Below, one piece after another: positions 1 through 11,260 of a stretch of DNA of 64,000 bases. This DNA is from Aspidiotus rigidus (Eukaryota > Arthropoda > Insecta > Hemiptera > Diaspididae), in assembly GCA_035079385.1 (NCBI GenBank), contig JAVHKY010000029.1:11160001-11224000 (forward strand), in the 5' to 3' direction. Within the stretch, counting starts at the first letter, position 1; every line of letters begins with the position of its first letter. The position numbers and the translations under genes are program-made. The notes under the pieces were generated by a model. The model had not been told where the DNA came from. It made no database searches and was given only the letters and a program-made list of their open reading frames with translations.

Positions 1-780
1 CTTTTTAGAAAAAAAAATTATAAATCTAATTTTAATGACAATGGTCCATCATTCTAGCTCGGATATAGACAGCAAATTAAATGATTTCGTGATCGGTGAA
101 ACTTTTGTACCGCGTTCGTTTTCATTTTAGAAATTTACGCGATTCGAATAATCGTGTCTGGACGCAGGTGCGATCGGTGTTGTAACTTAAAAACTGTATA
201 GATATTTGTATGTTTGAAGACACGCGAAATATTAAATACATCGTGTGTACAGTGTATATTGAATAGTCTAAACGATTTCCTTACTGCCTGCTTTTCACTG
301 TTGCTTTTTGTTATTTGTGCTTCCTCAGCTTCTGCGGTACCTTGTGTGTGTGCTCTTCCTTCCCATTGATCTTACTAAAGAAATGAAGTGATAATAGTTT
401 CGATCCGATTTGTAAAAATACGACACTACCATCAACAAGCTCGTATCCTCTTCTACCACGTCGAGGGATATCACGCGACTATCGCGGCTGCGTGATCGTT
501 TCACGTCGTCATTTACCTCAAGCTGGACTCGTCGACGCTTTCTGAGCCTCAATGAAGATAGAGCAGATTTATGCGTTCACATTTGTTCAAGTCTCCGCAA
601 ACTCCAATCACGATGTTCAGCTCTTTTCATCCAAATTACAAAGAAAAGCTCCTCCTATCTCTTTTGATACTCTCTCACAGTCTTCGAATCTCACTAGCTG
701 AATTCCTCACCTCGCCTACATGCTGGTAAACCTTCAGCAAAACTTCCCCTCATTTAATAAAAATCTTTGTATCATCACGC
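1..780. other. No gene recognised
   Basis: AT-rich, apparently unique sequence. A short minus-strand frame of 75 codons near 325-552 is arginine-rich, has no family resemblance and no convincing splice sites. I see no repeat or gene here. Confidence 0.5.
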
Positions 781-1600
781 TCTGCCAGGCTAGCGTTGAT
801 CGGGGAGAAGGATAAACCACCTCGTCTGCCATCCTCTCATCGACCACTGTCTGCTAGACAACGTGGGCAAATTCTTATGGAGAGTGATGGAGAGCTATAT
901 CTGAAAGAAAGAGATATAATCTCAAGTAGTCCGTTCGGTTTCCGAAGTGGACGCTGTACATCAGATGCTGGAATCAGGTGGAAGAGGATAGTCGAGCCAG
1001 CAATAGCTAGGCGTCAATTGTGCTTAATATAAAATGCGTTCAATTCGATTCCATGGGAAGGATATTGGATGCCTTCATGGACGCAGAAGTGCTCGCATAC
1101 CTGTCAGGGTGATCAGCAGCTATCTTAGCTGTCGAGAAATCTAAGCAGAAACGTCTGCTGGTACAGTAAAGGGCCCATGTACTTGTGGAGTGCCGCAAGG
1201 CTCGGTCTTTAGGGCCCGCACTTAACGAGATTTCGAATTTTAAGCTGCCACTGGAAATTAACTTCATCTGACTGACGATATGCACTGCCGAAACAACTAT
1301 AGCAGTGGAGAACAGGATAAATTGAGCCCTAGAGGTAATGATGCGTTGGATCGAGTCGGCCAGACTAGAACTGGCAACAGGCACGACCCGCCGAAAGTTC
1401 AGTCTACCCATCTTCCACCTGCAAGGTGTGAAAATCGAGACCAAGGAGGTATTGAAGTACTTAGGCATTTGATTTGATTTAAAGCTGAGCTTCTGGTACC
1501 ACTTCCTGATGACAGCGGAAAAAGATACCTAAGCCCCCTGATGAGAAACCTAGAGGTACCGACACGGGTTTCCTGTACGCCAACTTACCCAGAGCGTCTG
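781..1600 (+). mobile_element. R1-type LINE remnant, reverse transcriptase region (family A)
   Basis: Broken plus-strand frames read like the reverse transcriptase of an R1-clade non-LTR element: 'KDKPPRLPSSHRPL', then 'YLKERDIISSSPFGF', then about 1085-1210 'ISSYLSCREI' and a 'GVPQGSV' motif, and near 1440-1475 'VEIETKEVLKYLGI'-like residues. The same phrases occur in the longer copy at 16.7-19.3 kb, so both belong to one family. Many stops and frameshifts separate the pieces; this copy is dead. The open frame on the opposite strand at 1040-1468 is a shadow. Confidence 0.75.
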
Positions 1601-1635
1601 CTCAATTAGTTAGCACAAACTGAGTAACAACACCA

Positions 1636-3483
1636 TCAAAAAGCACAGAATTTGATATCACGGAAGCGCAGGTGGCTGATGAAAACCGATCTGCACCAGG
1701 CTTGGATGGAATTAACCACGAAGTCTTGAAAAAACGCACCCATCGCAGCGTACCAGAGTCCTAAACAGGTGCATCCAGTAGGCCTGCTTTCCACATGAGT
1801 GGAAAATTGGGAAGCTATTGTTGGTCTACAAAAATTCTTACTGGTCACTAACTTTGGTCCCCACGCTGGGGAAGCTACCGGAAAAGTGTTTAGTTGTACA
1901 TCTGAGCACAGCAATAGAAGAAACTGATATGACTTCCGGAAAGGGCGAAGCTGCGAGGACTGCATCCTGGCCACCACAGGTGTATGTCCAGAATGCGAAG
2001 TGCGAGAGGCATCACAAAAGAGGTCTTTGACTACACTCTGTGGCCATGGATTCACAGTGATTGCAAGTGCGGGACCACTTTGTCAAAATGATGGCGAGCT
2101 ACTTTGACGGAAGAAGGGTGGTCGTGGGTGACGACTCTATAGAGATATAATCAGGCTGTCCACTAGGGAGTGTGGTTGGCCCCTCATTGTGGAACATAAG
2201 GTACAACTATATCTGAGAGAACCTGAAGAAGAGGATGGCATGCAGCTACGCCTACGCAGATGACTGACTAATCCTCCTGTACGGTCTCTGAACTGTGTCC
2301 TGCAAGGTCGAGCAGGTGGAGAAAGATATCAACCAGGCAGGGCCGAACCCAAACGTGGGTAAGGCTGAGTTGATGCTCATGAAGAAACAGAGCACGGTCA
2401 TTGCCCCGCCACCAATATTAAAGGCACTAAGTTGAAGCCCAAGGGTGAACTTAAATACCTAGGTGTGTGGCTAGATGACAGACTGTCGTGGGAACCACAT
2501 GTTAGAAAGGTGTGCGAGAAAGGAATGCGGCTTATTCCAAAACAGGCTCCTCTGGCGTGCAATACTTTTGGCTACAGCAATAGCGCCAGATGTGTCACGC
2601 TAGAAGAAATAATTGGCGCCTACATGTGGTACGCTAGCGCAGTATTTTCAGACTGAAGGTCAAGAACGTAGCAAGGTATATTGATAGACTTCCCCGAACA
2701 GTGTTACTCTGCTATGGACGACTGTATAGAACGGTGTCATACATCCCAGTGAGTGTCATTGGGAAGCTGGCTGCAAGATTCATCATCTGCGGTAGTACAG
2801 CTCCTGAAGATAGTGCAGAGGAAAGCTTGTGGGCTAAGGTGCGTCCTGAAGCCCGCCAGAAGTGGACGAAAGAATACAAAGTGGGTTGGATGGTGAATGG
2901 ACAAAGACACTCATAAAGGAGCCAGGTGTTAAGATAGAGCCTTGCTTTTGTCTTAGCCGAGCTCTGTCAGGCACGTGGCTTTTGGCAGTTATTTGTGCCA
3001 GATGAAACAAAGAAGGTCCAACCACTGAGCCTGCGGGAAAGACGAGACATCCAAGCGTATCTTACAGAATGTCCTCAGTTCATACGGGGAAGGCTGGCGG
3101 GACTTGATCCCAAAAAAGGGGACACACTCGAGTAAATGATTGAGAAATAGTTGGTAGAAGGGTCGAACAGCAGCAGGTGACAACCCAACTCTAAAAAGAT
3201 GGGCAGAGTATGAAACATTGGTCGGTCGCGGACAGAGAACTACCAACCAGCCTTTTGGTGAGTGCAGACAAAAGGAAAATATCCGATTGAAACTGGATGA
3301 GACAATTGACCCACGTGATACAACAGCCACTAATGATGTGGTAGTGGTATGAAGGGTGGGGGCTCCAGGTGCGTTAAGTAAAAGAGCTTCCCTGTAAACA
3401 AAAATTTGAGATGTCTGGTGGTAGTGATGTGATGCTTTAGGTGCTCAATTAAAATGGTAGCTAGATTTAAAAAAAAAAAAAAG
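1636..3483 (+). mobile_element. Non-LTR retrotransposon remnant with 3' poly(A) (family B)
   Basis: A second LINE family. Plus-strand pieces in different frames include 'DENRSAPGLDGINHEVLK' (about 1675-1730; typical start of the polymerase domain), the catalytic 'AYADD' motif near 2247-2263, and 'LKYLGVWLDDRLSWEPHV' near 2450-2500, a thumb motif of R1/LOA-type elements. The remnant ends in an A-rich tail (3467-3482), as expected for target-primed insertion. Stops and frameshifts occur throughout. It abuts family A remnants on both sides, so either it inserted into one or they are neighbours by chance. Confidence 0.75.
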
Positions 3484-3499
3484 TGTACTAGTGCCTACC

Positions 3500-4350
3500 G
3501 CATCGTTTCAATGTAGGATTTTTGCTTATTAGCTCGTTCACCACCACTTGAGATCCGTGCTGAGGAGAGAGCGGTGGAATTCAAAGACAACGACTGATCA
3601 AGAGGCTTTGCGGGTCAAGCAGCAGGCCTTAGCTGGGTAAATGGACGACCTGTGCGTTAATACACGACCTTGATGAGGGAACAAACCGAGACCATAGTCA
3701 GTTGAACTTTCACCTGAGGCAGGTGTTAAGCAACCATGGCTGCTTCAGCAGGTATCTTTTACGAGAAGTTGAGGAATGTTGAGCACGCAACGCGTTCGCA
3801 TTGCTACAAGGAGTGGGATGATGGACCACAGGACATCTTATTTGAGTGTGGGGCGTGGAGGCTTGAATGGGGTAAGATTTATCAGTCTCTTCAAGAGATT
3901 GGGGTAGGTGAAGTGCTTGCTGCGAGTAACTACCACGCTAGGTTCCGAAGAAGCATGAAACCACGTGTCTGCATTTAAAGCCACAGTCATGAAGAAAGAT
4001 GGATCTGGCAGGACCAAGCTATGGCCTACTCGACACTTGCGTACCGTCCACATACAGATGTGCAGGAAGAAGAGGAAGGTTAATTGAGTCTGAAGAAAGA
4101 AGAAGAAGAAGAAAAGACTCTAACAGCGGTTTACTATATCTAAGGTGGTGTTGCTATTGTGTATTCTCATGTTTGGCCTGCCTGGGACACGGCAGCTTGG
4201 CTGTCGCCGAAAATATCCTTCCAACACTGAAGTTATACCCAAATTAGTCGATTGCGATGTTGGAGAAAACAAAATGTATGCATATGCAACCCGCACCAAC
4301 TCCACCATGAAGCACATGCGACAAATGCGATTATCATTGCTCTGTAGCTA
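3500..4350 (+). mobile_element. 3' end of R1-type LINE (family A)
   Basis: The stretch about 3715-3850 matches the C-terminal region of the family A polyprotein seen at 17.3-17.4 kb on the other strand: a 'CxxC...D..QDTLFECEAW' zinc-knuckle-like block. A 3' untranslated tail follows ('ctaaggtggtgttg...', 'gcacccgcaccaactccaccatg') that recurs at 24.78-24.95 kb and, inverted, at 16.77-16.87 kb. Upstream reverse transcriptase is missing from this copy. It is a pseudogene-like fragment. Confidence 0.7.
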
Positions 4351-5220
4351 GTCATTGGATAAGTTCCTGAATTGTATCTGATTTCTATATTGTGCACAGT
4401 ATATGTTGAAAGAAATCACAATAATGCATCATAAAATACATATCATTCACAACGCCTAAAAAATTTTTCGTACAATTAAGTAGGTATGATGTGTTACCTT
4501 GTTAAAAAGAGATGATAATAATCAGGCGGTCTAAGAACCGTGGTGGTGTAGACGTTTATGCGTACAGTACCGTTACTGGTACAGTCTACCTACCTATTCT
4601 CTTATTTCACTTTTTATGCACCAGCATTAACTACTGTTATAAACGCAGTCGTTGAACAAGATCATTCTTCATATTAATGACACCGAACCTCGGGTCTCCA
4701 ACTTTTTTTTTTTTTCTTTCGCTATACAATCTATAAGTTGTTACGGTAAGATAAATTTTCAACTGTTGAAAACTTTCATCGTCCAATCGCCAGTAATTAA
4801 TAAAGGTGTTGTTACGATTTAAGACATATCTTTTCTTGAGACCCTTTGACAGGCATTATTCATTGTGCGTAGCAACGGAAAGTCAATTTAGAAAAATGAC
4901 GAGTATGACGTGAAACACCAAAATAGCTATTGTAACATAATTGTTACCGCATTGTACTAATTTGATGTCGTCAGTGATACAGTGGTACAATATCGGAATG
5001 GGAAGTGACCAAAAGAAAAGCGAAATTCCTCTCACACTTGCTAGTAGTTAGGTCACTCTCATGAGATTTATGAATGGTTAACCAACTGTGATAAGCAAGA
5101 TCTGAAAACAAAAGGAGATTTAGCTAGCTCGGAAATTAAATAACTAGCTTACTGATTTCAGTAGTCGGAATTTGAAAACAATAAGAAACACTATACGGTA
5201 GCAAGATCTAACGGCTTGGA
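4351..5220. other. No gene recognised
   Basis: AT-rich sequence with a T/C tract around 4702-4720. No open frame of note, no repeat of other intervals. Confidence 0.5.
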
Positions 5221-5670
5221 TCTTGATGTCGACCGTATGGTTTGGAAAAATTTACCTTCAAAACTTTAGGCTGTACCACTTCTCTCCTTCAGAGTACTAC
5301 TCCCTCTAAAAGAACAGGGGAATGGGTCCGTTCACCTTACTGTAGGGAGCTTTCCTCTGAGATCACTCATCTCCTTGAACCGTTTGCCTTTCGCCTTGTG
5401 TTTGAAAATCCCAACACTATCCGCAACTTATTCGGTTGGCCGAAAGATTCCATCCTCATGGGGGGTCTATAAGCTCCAATATTCCAACTGTAAATGCTCG
5501 GCTTCCGACCATACATTTGATCTTCACCAGACCTTCTTCCCCTTTTTTGAGAATTTCTTCCGTCGACAGTCGAATAGTAATGATTGTCGTACTTATCGTT
5601 TTCTTCTTAAGAATGATTTGATCGAGAAGTTGTACAGTCTTTCTCACTCTGCTAACGACTCTGAATAATT
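5221..5670 (+). mobile_element. Penelope-like element C-terminal fragment
   Basis: The translated pieces ('YCRELSSEITHLLEPFAFRL', 'NPNTIRNLFG', then 'YKLQYSNCKC', then 'DHTFDLHQTFFPFFENFFRR') line up with the GIY-YIG-bearing C-terminal part of the PLE at 46.6-47.3 kb and most closely with the fragment at 55.2-55.7 kb. The frame changes once near 5470, just before the 'vYkL.C..C' segment. There is no polymerase domain. It is a dead copy. Confidence 0.7.
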
Positions 5671-5699
5671 TTTAATTTACTTGTCACCACTGGTCTAGT

Positions 5700-6470
5700 T
5701 TCGTTTTCTTCCCGCTTATCTTTCCCTTCTTTTAACAGAACTTGTTCTGGAGGGGGGCGAAAAATTTTCCGTGCGTCGTGTGATGTCTGGCCAAAACAAA
5801 GATGGTCCAAGTCCAACATCATTGGAAAAAATAGTCCAAGTCTCCCTTTATCATATATCGCTCGGAGGTCAACATTTTTCGAAGTCCCCCTATCATATAT
5901 TATGGACAAAATTTCGATTTTCGAGCTGTAGGGAAGGGACTTTGAAAACATTTCGACTTAAGGCCCTGTAACGTCACGATCTGATGACGTCATAGGTCAG
6001 TGCAAATTTTTCAAGTCTCTTGCCATAAGATATGATGGGAAGGAGACTCGAAAAAAGTTTCGACTTTCGAGCCATGTTATGTGGGGACTTAGGGTTCAAG
6101 TCCCCCGTATATCACTCGGAGGTTGGACTCGAAAAATTGTCTACTTTGATCCTGTGATTACGATTGTAATTTTTCCAAGTTCCCTGCCATAATATATGAT
6201 AGGAGGGGAATATGCGAAAATGTTGACTTTCGAGCCATGTTATATGATTGGGAAGGGACTTGGAAAAATTTCGACTTTCGACCCTGTGACGTCTTGATCT
6301 GATGACGTCATAAGTCATGGAAATTTTTTCAAGTCCCTCGCCATAATATAGGTTTCTTATTTTCAGACTGTATACACCATGACACAACAGATTCGAATTC
6401 TTCGACCAATTTACCCATAGAACAGGTTCCCTTCGTTCCTCGTTCAACTGCAGGCCTGACGAGAGGGGCA
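5700..6470. repeat. Dispersed '45-bp monomer / TGACGTCA' repeat
   Basis: Irregular tandem array of the monomer 'cctatcatatatagctcg...gaaaatttttccaagtccc' in both orientations. TGACGTCA palindromes lie at 5985-5992 and 6303-6310. A conserved module 'agaacaggttccc' lies at about 6418-6432. The same combination recurs at 12.6, 28.5, 38.4, 40.1, 44.1, 47.5-48.4, 49.1, 52.7 and 61.4 kb. Confidence 0.8.
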
Positions 6471-6889
6471 GGGCAACTGGGGATTTTGCTCTATTATTTT
6501 GAAGGAGAGGGGGCGAAAAAAATTTGGGGGGGCCGCTGTGTTCCTTGCCCCGGACTCGACTGGAGCTCTGTTTGTAAGGAAGCTACCGTTTTTTCGTCGC
6601 TGCTCAGTTCTAATTTGTGTATCTTCTGATAATGGCTATTTAGCCGAAAATATCTACAACCTTCTGCAATTTTTGGCATTCTTCGATTTTATAAAATTTT
6701 TCAATCTTTATAATTTGCGTGAATTTCGTTGGTATTTGAATGTTTAACAATATCGTGTCGAATTTTGAATCTTCATTTGAGTTGACTCGCACGCTTGTCC
6801 TTTTGGTATTTGTTTATAGTTGATTTTTAGTTTTTCTCCTGAAGCGGATTAGACTAGCTTACTTAACCATCATGATCTAAAATGTGGTA

Positions 6890-7530
6890 TACCGTTAAAG
6901 TAAAATTGAACATTACACGTTGTGTGTCAAGTGGTGGAAGGTCGACAGAAGACTTTGGGCTTCAGCTTCAAGGTATCTTTCAATTAATTTTTCTCTCATT
7001 GTCAAAATCAGCTGTCTTCGCCTCGGACGTAATCGTCTCCCTGTCCACCTCAAACGCGTAAATCTCATAGAATCTGACGCATGCTCCTTCCATCCAGATA
7101 ACCCTTCAAAAGCCGACATCAACCACTACTTTTTCGAATGCTCAGAATTGTCAAATTTAAGACGAAAACTTTTAAATTTTGCAACCCCTCTCCGAGCTGT
7201 TGACCTTCTCTCATTCAAAGAATTATCAATTTTCTCTCATATTTTTAATTTCCTTAAAAATCTTCCGGAATCCATCACAATCTGACTTGAATAATTCATA
7301 ATAAATTTCTTAAACGAGGTAAGGCCTAGTTGCCATCCTCCAACACCCTGTTTATTTATTTATTTTTTTTTACTTCTATCTGTTTGTTCAAATTATTATT
7401 CTATTATATACTTTTGTTTTCCTTTCTTCTAAATTTCTGTAATATTTCTGTTTTTCATTTTTCCTCCTTGTTTTGTACAGTTTTTTTTAATTATTTGTTT
7501 CACAATAAAGAGAATCCAAAAAAAAAAATA
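6890..7530 (+). mobile_element. 3' end of a LINE with polyadenylation signal and A tail
   Basis: The frame at 6920-7285 encodes a C-terminal LINE segment: 'SCLRLGRNRLPVHLKRVNLI' followed by 'NHYFFECSELSNLRRKLL', the pattern found after the RNase H domain in I/Jockey-type elements. About 230 bp of T-rich 3' untranslated sequence follows, then AATAAA at about 7503 and an A run at 7518-7527. The element is 5'-truncated at about 6890. It is a different family from those at 1-4.3 kb and 51.5 kb. Confidence 0.65.
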
Positions 7531-7539
7531 ATTTATTAG

Positions 7540-8690
7540 GCTCAAAATTTCTACAAGCTTTTTTCTCCCTGCATATCGTGGTACCCTAAATTTGACCCTG
7601 ACGCAATCATGAAATATTATGAGATATTTAATCGATTGTCGTAAATGAAATTGTTAGTGTCGCTTCCAGTGGAGAAATTGACAAACTCTCCCATCTACTT
7701 TCTTATTGGTTATTTCAATCATTCTGATGACGTTCCAACGTAGAAGTTTCTGATTAGTCAAACTTCAGCCCGTGAAACCAGTAGTATCAGAGGTCGTCTA
7801 AACTAAGGACTTGGTCTAAACGCGCTCGAGACACGGGCATTATCCAGATTTGTTGTTTACCGCTTCGTCGCATTCTGATGTTGTTCGGCTTCTTCCGTCA
7901 ATATTAACCTACCGCTTTTACGCTCGTCAGTGTTGCTCACTTCAATTGTACTCGTAGTATAGCTAAATAAAACCTCGCCGCGTCCATCTAGTAACATTGT
8001 TTCAAAGCTCGAAAGTTCCGAACGTGCACCGAACACAACCGAAACGGTAAACTATGAATTTATATGATGCCTGTATTTGTTGACAATATAACAAGCATAG
8101 CGGAGACGACCTCTGTTTACTCTTTGGTGTAACCTGATAAGATCAACACAATCACTCTTTCGCCATTATTGTTATTATTTTTAGCGTTCTTGTGTACTTG
8201 TTAACAATATTGTTATGTATTCTCCATCTCATCAGGTCAGTTATTAATGATTGATTAATTTAATATTTTGAAACAGGTTCAATTTACGTCGTGCATCATG
8301 CAGTATGCTGCTAAAGACGCAGCAACCTTGTGCTCAGGACAGTTCCTGCTCGTGCAACAAGTTTGCCTGAGTTTTATGTAGACCGGTTGCGATTACACGT
8401 AAAGTAGAAAATTCACTTTTTAATTTTCGTAAATTTCACATTCCTTTGAGTACTGGTTCAAGGACTGCTTAAGTCGTACATGAAGGCTGATTTATATTTA
8501 GCCTTGTCTTCTGATAAGTAGAGCAAGAGTATTTTTTTCTATCAATATATCACTCGCATCTGAATGGTGAAGACTTTTGAACTCGACTCGCATCCTGAAC
8601 AATACTTTGAGAATGTTGGATTAGCCCCAATCATTTGCGAAGAAATTCGAGTCGTTACAGTTTTAATAGTAAACGAAACTATTTTCTTCC
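7540..8690 (+). other. Upstream region of the gene at 8696; possible promoter and 5' exon
   Basis: Apparently unique sequence directly upstream of a well-supported gene. A 'TCAGT' initiator-like site lies at about 7926-7930. An ATG at 8298 followed after two bases by GTATGC would give a phase-2 donor, which exactly fits the phase needed by the exon at 8696 (product would begin MQFTTTSY). That match has a one-in-three chance of being accidental. A competing frame at 8564-8788 does not fit the splice phases and is probably not used. Confidence 0.3.
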
Positions 8691-8695
8691 TACAG

Positions 8696-10462
8696 ATTTA
8701 CGACGACGAGTTACCTAATCATAACTTCAAAGAACACAACGACCCCCGAGGATTTGCTCGACACGATGACTCTGGTGATCAAGAATGAAGAAAATGTTCT
8801 GGGACCCACAGAAACCATATCAGACCGACGTGTCCTTGAAATGCCTGTCTCGCAAAAGCTCAAAGAAGAGGAGAAAAGGTGAAAATATACCGTTGAATTC
8901 TGTAAGGTGGAAAGGAGTATGTGAGCGACAATGTCAGGGCTGCAAAGTAACATACTTAGGGTACCGAGATCCACAGAAACATTCTGGAATATCTCCTCCG
9001 ATCGACGAATCTCCCAAAAGCTCAGAGAAGAAGAGCGAAGGTGAATATTGATGAATAAAGAGGGGATGTGAGTAGAAATTTCAGGGCTCCAAGATATTAA
9101 ATCTTGCTCTTCTCTGTGTTGTAAGAATTAGTATAAGAAATCGGACTCATTTTGCGAAATTTCGCTCTCCCGTTCTTTTCTTGACGCTCAGCCTCCACAT
9201 CCTTCCTGCGGTTGGTTTTGAGTTACGACTTATTCCTATATTCGAATACACGCTCTATCACATGAACAAATTTACCGACTTTGTTACCTATAATTTTCGT
9301 TTTTTAGCGAAGGCGAATGCACAGAGGTTGAATCAGACGTTGAGGAAAAATCTTACGTGCAAGGACTCCCCAGACACCGACGATTCAACGACATCTACAA
9401 CCGCACTAACGATCTTGTTCAAGACAATACAATGCATGCTCCAGAGCCACCATGCCAATGTTACTGTCACGTTCTTGGAGGCCGCTACCTGGAACAAGCA
9501 CCGACCCTCCTTAATCGAAGGGATTATTACGGCCTCCGTTTGATGATGCGTAACGAACCTAGATACGTTTACTATCCTGAACCGCCGTATCCCCCGGCGC
9601 AGTCGATGGGGAGACGAAAAGCCAGACCGGGACGTAGGAAGCGTTCGCTCAAGACCAACCGTTCAAACGGTCCAAAATCCCGTATGAATTCAAGACCTGA
9701 TACCAATCTGCACGGAGGGAAATCCCAATGTTCACCACCCTTAACGAAGGTAGGAGATTGATACGATCTTGCATGAAATCACTCCATAGTTTATCCTCTA
9801 TTCTACGGTTAGCGTCGTGTTATATTTCAGTCAGTCAAAGTTCGAGCGGATAATAAACCCAAACCTAAACAGTCGAACCCTGAACGTAGAAAAGCGCCCA
9901 TCGAATATAGTTTTTGGATTAAAAACATTGAAGCATCAGAAGTACGCTTTCGTGATTTCAAAGACGCCTTGAAAGAGAGAGGCATAAAACCAAGGTATTT
10001 CAATTAGTGTTTACAAAATAAGTTCGAGCTGTGAAGAATTTTAATTTACAAATTTCGCAAACAAGAAATTCTCAAGCGCATTGCAATTTTAACCAGATGA
10101 CAGAGTTCGAAGTTAAGTGATAACTTATTTCTGCGTTTCTGCATCCAAGGAATCTGATGCTATTTTTTACCTTTTCGTCTTACAGAAGTATCACCTGGAG
10201 AGGACGCAAAGGTTTTGTTTCTATGAAATTCGTTAAACAATCTGGTACAGAAAGTAATTCTTATTTGAACGCGGACGAGGTGCTTAGAATTTTGAAAGAT
10301 TTGCCATTGCCGCCAAAGGAGAACAAAACTTTGATCATCAAACAGATTCTATCGGAGAAGACGAAAAGAAGTGGCGACGTTGGTGGTTTACCCAATGATG
10401 AGAATAAAGTTGTGAAACAGACGACAACAAACGAAGCATCGACGGAGATGATCGCTGCTTAA
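8696..10462 (+). CDS. Spliced gene with C-terminal RRM-like 'WRG' domain (MTHFSD/Lost-type)
   Basis: Five exons join without any frame conflict: 8696-8878, 8960-9040, 9308-9749, 9831-9994 and 10186-10462. All introns are GT-AG (81, 267, 81 and 191 bp) and successive phases match (2, 2, 0, 2). This gives about 381 residues up to a stop at 10460-10462; the start is uncertain (ATG at 8298 is a candidate, with a further intron). The middle is basic and low in complexity ('GRRKARPGRRKRSLKTNRS'). The C-terminal block runs 'YSFWIKNIEASEVRFRDFKD', 'ALKERGIKPR', 'SITWRGRKGFVSMKF'. This is the beta-alpha-beta plus 'I.WRG..G' pattern I associate with the RNA-binding C-terminal domain of MTHFSD (Drosophila Lost). 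The folate cyclo-ligase-like domain of MTHFSD is not visible here, so the name is tentative. Exons 1 and 2 are tandem duplicates. That this is a real gene is much surer than its identity. Confidence 0.8.
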
Positions 10463-11035
10463 ACACGTGCAGACAACAAGTTGGTCGACTAACATGATTA
10501 GGAAAAGTTGTGTTTGTAAAATTTTGTTTATATAAGTATTCTGAAAGCACTAGGTTGGTCTAAAAATCTTAAATTTTCAAAAAATAGTTCCGATATTTTA
10601 AGAAATTCGAAAAATAAGATTGAAAAGGGGATTAAAAATCTCAAATTTTCAAAAAATAGTATTAAAAAGAATTCAAAAAATGAAATTTTGGTAATAGGTA
10701 AGGTGATGCGCGATACCTCCCAGGTACTCGAGCACATCTTCCCTGTTTTTTTTGTGAAAGGTGACGACAGCTTTGTAACAGTTCCACTAGTCAGTATCCT
10801 GAAGACTTGAAGAAGCAGAGAACAGAATTTCAAGTCTGATATTATGCTAAGCTAGATTTTTTTTTGTCAACAAAACATGTCAGTCGACCAACTTGACGTG
10901 AATTGCGTAGAAAAGGGAATTTTTTTTCAAAGATTGCCATTATAATTTAGAAGTTATGGCTTAGGTTTTTTTCCCCCAAATATTTTTATTGTATCGACCG
11001 AGCGGTCTTAAATTCATGTAAGGATAATTTAATAT
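10463..11035. other. 3' flank of the RRM-like gene, A/T-rich
   Basis: No canonical AATAAA within 100 bp after the stop. 10550-10690 is an A-rich stretch with repeated 'aaattttcaaaaaatag' (about 10570 and 10637). No gene seen. Confidence 0.5.
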
Positions 11036-11039
11036 AGGT

Positions 11040-11260
11040 AATATGAGAGACTACAGCTTTGTCATGTTGTCGTTGAGCAGATATCACCGGGCCTTGCCTG
11101 TTTCACAGATGTAAACGCTGTTAACAGTATTGGATACCAACATAACGTAAACTCCACTTTTTCATTGTTTAGGGATCTCATCCTTAAGGTTGATCAGGAG
11201 TTCGTTGATATGATACGGCCCCTCGCTTAGTCAATACGATACCCCTTCTTTAATTACGAT
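11040..11260 (-). mobile_element. Penelope-like GIY-YIG fragment
   Basis: On the minus strand, 11165-11075 reads 'GVYVMLVSNTVNSVYICETG', which fits the 'GVY.l.C..C..vYIgETg' core of PLE endonucleases seen elsewhere in the window, but both cysteines are lost. It is short and strongly decayed. Confidence 0.5.

Noticed and set aside
325..552. Arginine-rich 75-codon minus-strand frame
   Set aside because: Basic low-complexity composition, no splice support, no family.
8564..8788. 74-codon frame starting MVKTFELDSH
   Set aside because: It overlaps exon 8696-8878 in a different frame; only the other frame splices in phase with four further exons.
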